This document shows positions 59,701 to 64,000 of a stretch of DNA of 64,000 nt, one piece after another. The stretch is from contig NZ_CP157000.1 of assembly GCF_039905635.1 (NCBI RefSeq), positions 744,001 through 808,000 of the forward strand. The letters run 5' to 3'. A model generated the notes under the pieces. That model had not been told where the DNA came from. It did not search any database and saw nothing but the letters and a program-made list of their open reading frames with translations. A program made the position numbers and the translations under genes. How positions within the stretch are numbered: the first letter of the stretch is position 1; each line of letters starts with the position of its first letter. Source of the DNA: Microbacterium sp. ProA8. Lineage in GTDB: Bacteria > Actinomycetota > Actinomycetes > Actinomycetales > Microbacteriaceae.

Positions 59701-62700
59701 CGTTCGGCGAGACCGCCGAGGGCACGGTGCGGGTCGGCGTGCTCGACAGCGAGGCCAACCCGAGCCCGGTCACGTTCACCGACTACGTGCAGGTGCAGGC
59801 CGGCGAGGGGAACGCCGTCCGCGTCAGTCCGCTCTCGAACGACGTCGACCCGACCATGGGCGAGCTGCGCGTCACCGACATCCGTCCCGACGTGCCGGCC
59901 ACCCTCGTCGACGGCAGTGACAACCCCGAGTACGAGCGCCTCCGCGAGCAGATCGTCGACGTCGACGACGCGACGGTGCGGATCGCGGCCGGCGACGAGC
60001 CGGCGACGATGTCGTTCCTCTACGACGTGGAGTCGTCGTCGGGCAACACGGGGCGCGGCCTCATCGTGGTGCGGGTGGTGCGCGAGAGCGTGCCCGATTA
60101 CCCGGTCGTCGCCGATACCGCGCTGACCGTCGAGAGCCGCGAGGACTTCCCCCGCGGCGTCGACGTGCTGGCCGGGAAGGTCGCGTGGTCGGGCGGCGAC
60201 GTCGGCGACCTGGAGCTCTCGCTGTGGGGCGACCCCGCGGGGGTGTCGGTGCAGGGCTCGCGTCTCCGCGGCGCACTGCCCGCCACCACGCGGCTCATCC
60301 CGTTCGCGGTGACCGGCGACGGCGCGTCGGGCGAGGTCACCTCTTACGGGTTCCTGCGCGTGCCGGGCGACGACGACCTGGCGCTGACGCTTCGCGCGGG
60401 TGCGGCATCCCCCGAGGTCGCCGAGCTCGAATCGACGACCTTCGACATGGCGAGCCTCGTGGCGCGGCCCCGCGGCACGTCGATCGAGATCGGCGACGAG
60501 GTGCGCGCCTCGGGCGCGCGCGGCGAGGCGGCCTGCGCCGTCGAGTCCGGTGCGGTCGTGCGCTACGACGCGGGTGCGGGCGCGCCGTGGGTGGACGCCT
60601 GCCAGGTGCCGGTGCGGCTGGCGGGAGACGAGGAGTGGACCTTCCTCTCGGTGCCGATCATCGTGCAGCCGCGTGATCCGCAACCCGAGCTGCGGCCCGG
60701 CTCGATCACCGTCGGACCCGGCGAGACCGCGACGTTCGACCTGCAGAACATGACCACCTGGCAGCTGCGCGAGGACTGGGACGGCATCGTCTATGCGACC
60801 GAGCACGCGGGCACGGCGTTCCAGGTGACGCAGGACGGCTCCAGCCTGACGGTGACGGGCGCCGATCGTGCCGTCCCCGGCTCGGAGGAGGTGGTGCTGG
60901 TGTCGGTCACCAGCCACCCCTCGGTGACGCCGGCACGCCTCATCCTCCGCGTCGGCGCCGCTCCGTCGACGCTGCCGCAGGGCGGCTCGGTCGTGCAGCA
61001 GTGCTCGCAGGCGGCCGGATCGTCGTGCACCATCCCGGTGATCGGCGCGGGCGGCGAGGTCAACCCGCTGCCGCGCACCCCGCTCGAGGTGGCCGACGTG
61101 CGGTCGACGGGGGCGTGCGCGGGCGTGGGCTTCCAGGTCGCCTCGGCGACGTCGATCACGGCGACGTGGACGACGGATGCCCCGGGGGCGACGTGCACCG
61201 CCACGTTCTCGGTCCGGGACGCGCAGGGCCGGGTCACGAACGCCGAGCGCGACGGCCGCGTGCTGCTGGATCTGCTGGGCTACCCGAAGCCGCCGGCGAG
61301 TATCACCCAGACGGCATATGCCGACGGCAGCGTCACGCTGCGGGTGGATCCGGGGGAGGCGCGGCTGGCGTATCCGGCGCTCACGGGGTTCGTCATCCGC
61401 TCCGGCGGCCAGGAGGTCGCCCGCTGCGGCGCGGACGGCGTCTGCCCGCCGCTCGCAGCCCCGAACGGCGAGCAGCGCACCTACGAGGCGTGGGCGGTGA
61501 ACGGCGTGGGCGAGTCGAAGGGCAGCGTCCGCACGATGGCCTGGGCGTATGACGCGCCGCTCGCGCCGACGAGCGTCACGGCGGCGCCGGTGGTCACCGG
61601 CGACGGCGCCGGCGGCATCGTGTCGCTCGTCATCGACGGCATCGAGACCGGCGAGACCGGCAGCCTCGAGATCTCGAGCCCGGCCGGCGAGGTCGTGCGG
61701 GTGCCGGTGAACGGCAACCAGACGCGTGTCGAGGTGCCGGGTTACCGCGTCGGCAGCAACACGGCCTCGCTGGTCACCGTGACGCCCTACTCCCGATTCG
61801 AGCTGCCGCCCGGACTCGGCGGCAGTGCCTCGGGCGCCGCCGCGACGGTGCAGGCGAACGGCGTCGGCAGCCCGCTGTCGCCGCAGCTGACGCTCAGCTC
61901 GGTGTCGAACGGCGACGGGACGGCGACGATCACGGCGAACGCCTCCGCCGTGCTCAACGGCGACGGGTCGAGCCTGCGCTACGGCATCGTGCGGGACGGT
62001 GAGCGCTGCACGGTGGCCGAGACCGGCTCGACCGCGACGTTCTCGGTCGCGGACGGCGACGAGTACACCTACCGCGTGTGCGTCGAGTCGTACTGGGGTG
62101 ACAGATCGTACGGCCGGGCCGAGGCGTCGGCCAGCGTGCGCGCGCAGCAGTCCGGCAGGGCGCCCCAGGGCTGGACGTTCGCGGTCGACGCCACCCCGAA
62201 CGTCAACGGCCAGCGCGCCGACTGGATCATCCGCGCGGATCCCAGCACCACCGAGAGGATCCCCAACCGCAACCACCCCGAGTTCTCGGGCTGGAACGGC
62301 TCGACGTCCGTGGTCGGCCAGAACCCCGGCATCCAGGTCCGCTACGTCCACGACTGGTGGGGGACCGCCACGGGCTGGGCGACGGTGACGCCGCGCGCCG
62401 GAAGCGCGCCGTACCAGGTGCAGGCGATGTGGGAGGTCGCCTCGTGCGTCGGCGGGAGCGACCTGGCCTATCGCGGCCGCTCGTCCAACGCGCCGGACGG
62501 CTCGTCCGCTGCGTTCACGTTCGGCAACGCCGGGCTGCGGTACTACGACGCCCAGGAGAGGCTGCTGACCTCCGAGCCGGGGACGTGGACCGTGCCGATC
62601 GGCGCCGTGCGGGTCGAGGGGATCACCGTCTCGGTGAACTGGGACGCCCAGGGCTGGGGACTCGCGCCGGTGAGCACGACCTTCAAGGCCGACTGCCAGC

Positions 62701-62738
62701 CGAACAACGGCAACCCCCAACCCGGCCCGACGCCCTGA
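56730..62738 (+). CDS. Giant Ig-like/fibronectin type III repeat surface protein
   Basis: The 2002-aa protein has a short cytoplasmic tail, a membrane helix (about residues 19-42) and a long exported part. Residues 45-400 carry repeated beta segments (DGRRYARVNTS, GDTWAVVDTEDGDVWLRGQD) resembling a propeller. From about 405 to 1200, cadherin/Ig-like units recur about every 100 residues, each marked by D-x-V/A-x-V-x-A-G-x-x-V and LxND-type motifs (near 408, 812, 913, 1011). Fibronectin type III-like units follow (about 1515-1800). It probably spans or coats the cell wall. It is co-translated with the kinase and followed by MoxR/DUF58 genes. Confidence 0.88.
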   Translation: MARGTGPSARSTTPVRRSTIMGFLAAGAVVAAVVGVSIVWPGLDAQETPDVDTAVWALQTGDGRRYARVNTSVGELDTVRSISNPDQVVQTGDAAYLFSDSFSTLTRIDAAMPADLDEEALQASQKTPPGTTEVVTAGDYVAYLTDSGAVFAGSLSSGTSSQLDPFRTDDDDTPQYTADAIAVDDRGMLFAYSRDDGSVLRYHVGDGDVRGRDALDAEGLAVPAITAAGDTWAVVDTEDGDVWLRGQDAAARAPIAGTVVVGAPASRGTDVYLADDTTLVRVPADGSDMTTEVGGGNGPVLGTPAQPITHDGETYAAWLGTGDAGGQLWRSSGGDVVLDYGAESLADDVRPVFVASDSAVILNDTRSGWAWSVPDGALITSSQDWSLDDRTDPDAVPSGEQLQVMLDPKPPIAEPDAFGVRAGALVSLPVLMNDHDPNEDVLTIDPESVTGLDPAFGTVTVTDADQRLAVRVQPGVTGSATFSYAVADGTAENGLMSEATTVTLTVADAAVRSAPQWCGVERCLVEWPEPEVARGGTVTVPVLPGWVDPEGDPLLLLSVENVTGPGSVAATPGGDVVYQHSDAGDGGEELIELAVTVADTQGQTAVKTLIVKVSPQPQLAAQSFAVTDTVASGITVDVTDHVTGTAGTLSLGSVRVLDDAAATATVVGGSTSFDFTAQQPGTFRVDFTVSDGVSEATGTARITLLPADAPAQLATSPVVAFVHPQQDATLEVFDAVSNPTRRVLLLSDVAARADDGATLSVDAVGQNHLRVSGTTADGAAGRLGTVSYVVSDGTEDAGASVQGEATVYLLPPAPELAPIAVHDTVVVRAGAQIDIPVLANDISPSGGLPTLNPASVRSSSDDALAFASGDLLRYLAPEEPGDYGIEYSVFTTGAPALADTAEVRVQVIDADANRTPTADTLEGRVLSGQSALIEFDDFGMDPDGDVVTLDRIVAQPERGAATVTADGASIMYTSVPGDSGQVSFRYRVVDAFGETAEGTVRVGVLDSEANPSPVTFTDYVQVQAGEGNAVRVSPLSNDVDPTMGELRVTDIRPDVPATLVDGSDNPEYERLREQIVDVDDATVRIAAGDEPATMSFLYDVESSSGNTGRGLIVVRVVRESVPDYPVVADTALTVESREDFPRGVDVLAGKVAWSGGDVGDLELSLWGDPAGVSVQGSRLRGALPATTRLIPFAVTGDGASGEVTSYGFLRVPGDDDLALTLRAGAASPEVAELESTTFDMASLVARPRGTSIEIGDEVRASGARGEAACAVESGAVVRYDAGAGAPWVDACQVPVRLAGDEEWTFLSVPIIVQPRDPQPELRPGSITVGPGETATFDLQNMTTWQLREDWDGIVYATEHAGTAFQVTQDGSSLTVTGADRAVPGSEEVVLVSVTSHPSVTPARLILRVGAAPSTLPQGGSVVQQCSQAAGSSCTIPVIGAGGEVNPLPRTPLEVADVRSTGACAGVGFQVASATSITATWTTDAPGATCTATFSVRDAQGRVTNAERDGRVLLDLLGYPKPPASITQTAYADGSVTLRVDPGEARLAYPALTGFVIRSGGQEVARCGADGVCPPLAAPNGEQRTYEAWAVNGVGESKGSVRTMAWAYDAPLAPTSVTAAPVVTGDGAGGIVSLVIDGIETGETGSLEISSPAGEVVRVPVNGNQTRVEVPGYRVGSNTASLVTVTPYSRFELPPGLGGSASGAAATVQANGVGSPLSPQLTLSSVSNGDGTATITANASAVLNGDGSSLRYGIVRDGERCTVAETGSTATFSVADGDEYTYRVCVESYWGDRSYGRAEASASVRAQQSGRAPQGWTFAVDATPNVNGQRADWIIRADPSTTERIPNRNHPEFSGWNGSTSVVGQNPGIQVRYVHDWWGTATGWATVTPRAGSAPYQVQAMWEVASCVGGSDLAYRGRSSNAPDGSSAAFTFGNAGLRYYDAQERLLTSEPGTWTVPIGAVRVEGITVSVNWDAQGWGLAPVSTTFKADCQPNNGNPQPGPTP

Positions 62739-62799
62739 CCGCGACCGCTCTTCCCGACATCCCCACGACAATCCCCCGCCACAGAGGACGAGACACGAC

Positions 62800-63765
62800 A
62801 TGACGATCACGCAGGAGCAGGCCGACTGGTTCGCGCAGACGTTCGGGCAGATCGCCGACAACGTCGAGCGTGCCGTGCTGGGCAAGCGCCACGTCGTCGA
62901 ACTCGTGCTCACCGCGATGCTGAGCGACGGCCACGTGCTGCTCGAGGATGTGCCGGGCACCGGCAAGACGTCCCTCGCGCGCGCGATGGGGCAGTCCGTG
63001 CAGGGTTCGAACACCCGCATCCAATTCACCCCCGACCTGCTGCCGAGCGACATCACGGGGCTCAGCGTGTACGACCAGAAGGAGGGGGTGTTCGAGTTCC
63101 ACGCCGGCCCCATCTTCGCCAACATCGTGCTCGCGGACGAGATCAACCGGGCGAGCCCCAAGACGCAGTCGGCACTGCTCGAGGTGATGGAGGAGGGCCG
63201 CGTCACGATCGACGGCGTCTCGCGTGAGGCCGGCGTGCCGTTCCTCGTGCTCGCGACACAGAACCCCGTCGAGCAGGCCGGCACCTACCGCCTGCCCGAG
63301 GCGCAGCTTGACCGCTTCATGATGCGCACCTCGCTCGGCTATCCCGACCATGCGGCGACCGTCCGCATCCTCGACGGCGCGGCCATCGCGACGGCGGACC
63401 TCACGCCGATCATCACGCCGCAGGCCCTCGTCGGCATGGCGGATCTCGCCGCCCAGGTGTACGTCGACGCGCTCGTGCTCGACTACATCGCACGGCTGGT
63501 GGACGGCACGCGCACCGCCGACGAGGTGCGTCTGGGCGTCAGCATCCGCGGCGCGCTCGCACTCACCCGCGCCGCTCGCACCCGTGCCGCCTCGCAGGGG
63601 CGCACCTATGCCACGCCCGATGACGTCAAGACCCTCGCGGTGCCCGTGCTCTCGCACCGGCTGATCCTGCACCCCGAGGCCGAGTTCGACGGCGTGACGC
63701 AGGAGACCGTTGTCGGCCAGGTGCTGCTCGACGTGGCCCCGCCCTCGAGACGCGAAGCGGTATGA
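62800..63765 (+). CDS. MoxR family AAA+ ATPase
   Basis: The 321-aa protein has Walker A EDVPGTGKTSLARA (about residues 49-62), Walker B IVLADEINRASPKTQ, sensor I LVLATQNPVEQAGTYRLPEA and arginine-finger region, all MoxR-specific. MoxR ATPases act as chaperones for VWA/DUF58 partners, often in envelope assembly. It starts 61 nt after the repeat-protein stop with an AGAGG site and overlaps the DUF58-type gene by 4 nt, matching the usual MoxR-DUF58 pair. Confidence 0.95.
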   Translation: MTITQEQADWFAQTFGQIADNVERAVLGKRHVVELVLTAMLSDGHVLLEDVPGTGKTSLARAMGQSVQGSNTRIQFTPDLLPSDITGLSVYDQKEGVFEFHAGPIFANIVLADEINRASPKTQSALLEVMEEGRVTIDGVSREAGVPFLVLATQNPVEQAGTYRLPEAQLDRFMMRTSLGYPDHAATVRILDGAAIATADLTPIITPQALVGMADLAAQVYVDALVLDYIARLVDGTRTADEVRLGVSIRGALALTRAARTRAASQGRTYATPDDVKTLAVPVLSHRLILHPEAEFDGVTQETVVGQVLLDVAPPSRREAV

Positions 63766-64000
63766 GCGCCGACCGTCGAGGAGGTGCGTCGGGGGCTGGT
63801 GAGCGCCGGCGCGGCGGCACCGGCACCCTGGATCCGCGCATCACCCGCACCGTCTCGTCCACCGCGACGGAGGGTCGCACCCACCTCACCACCACCGCCA
63901 CGGGCTCCGCGACCAGTGTGGCGCCGCGCCGCGGGCGCGCGTTGGTGCGCGCCGCCGTGTGGGGGACCGGCGCGTGGCGGGCGAGCGCGTCCGCCATCGG
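63762..64000 (+). CDS. DUF58-type protein, N-terminus only
   Basis: About 79 residues are visible before the window ends. They are Arg/Gly/Thr-rich with TLDPRITRTVSSTATEGRTH and a basic RRGRALVRAAVWGTG stretch. The conserved DUF58 domain would lie downstream, so the label rests mainly on position directly after moxR. The ATG overlaps the MoxR stop (ATGA). Confidence 0.55.
   Translation, partial: MSADRRGGASGAGERRRGGTGTLDPRITRTVSSTATEGRTHLTTTATGSATSVAPRRGRALVRAAVWGTGAWRASASAI

Noticed and set aside
56292..63284. Antisense frame of about 2330 codons opposite the Ig/Fn3 protein
   Set aside because: Low-complexity Arg/His/Gly/Val composition with no domains; it spans the ends of three real genes on the other strand.

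Overview
This is a high-GC actinobacterial chromosome segment, most likely from the Microbacteriaceae and probably Microbacterium or a close relative. The grounds are uniformly GC-rich codons, an actinobacterial rpoB (TTG start) and rpoC, an F420-type LLM oxidoreductase, very dense GGATGCC/GGCATCC words, and many genes whose -10 element sits only 6-7 nt before the start codon (leaderless). There is no rRNA, tRNA, CRISPR array, integrase, transposase or prophage. I identify 50 coding regions, counting two truncated by the window edges and one speculative 15-codon ORF.

Layout. 1-2.6 kb: truncated DUF6421 gene, an Lrp/AsnC regulator and a diacylglycerol-kinase-family protein. 2.7-13.2 kb: nine leftward genes forming a reductive pyrimidine/beta-alanine catabolic unit. 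They are a nitrilase-type beta-ureidopropionase, dihydropyrimidinase, an LLM-class oxidoreductase, an NMT1-type ABC importer, a class III aminotransferase and a methylmalonate/malonate-semialdehyde dehydrogenase. Palindromic REP-like elements punctuate this unit. 13.5-17.9 kb: histidine kinase and LuxR-type response regulator, then a MacB/FtsX-type ABC pair. 18.0-21.0 kb: an MBL-fold hydrolase overlapping a gluzincin (HExxH) protease-like gene. 21.2-25.3 kb: FMN reductase, SRPBCC protein, ComB-like phosphatase, SprT-like protein, TPR-like protein and spermidine-synthase-like methyltransferase-fold protein. 25.7-33.8 kb: a peptide ABC importer with a fused double ATPase, beside 5-oxoprolinase genes (pxpA and a pxpB-pxpC fusion).

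33.8-41.1 kb holds the most unusual content: three consecutive leftward genes for a DUF4062-STAND ATPase-TPR protein, a CHAT protease and an alpha/beta-hydrolase-caspase fusion. Together they resemble a sensor-protease-effector module of the bacterial NLR/caspase immune type, although no phage or mobile-element marker lies beside them. A small secreted protein follows, then rpoB-rpoC (41.9-49.3 kb) with a clear promoter and terminator. 49.4-51.3 kb is a leftward envelope operon (DUF3618, holin-like DUF1469 and a YtxH-like protein). 51.6-52.9 kb is a convergent pair of apparently paralogous secreted or lipoproteins. 53-55.4 kb has three membrane or hypothetical proteins. 55.6-64 kb is a surface/signalling operon: Ser/Thr kinase, a 2002-residue Ig/Fn3 repeat protein, MoxR ATPase and the start of a DUF58-type gene.

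Intergenic DNA carries several distinct palindromic repeat families: a 32-38 bp element paired at four sites in the pyrimidine locus, a shorter related element that also lies inside coding sequence, a perfect 22-bp-arm inverted repeat at 15.4 kb, a roughly 97-bp interrupted palindrome at 21.8 kb and a tandem palindromic unit at 25.3-25.5 kb.
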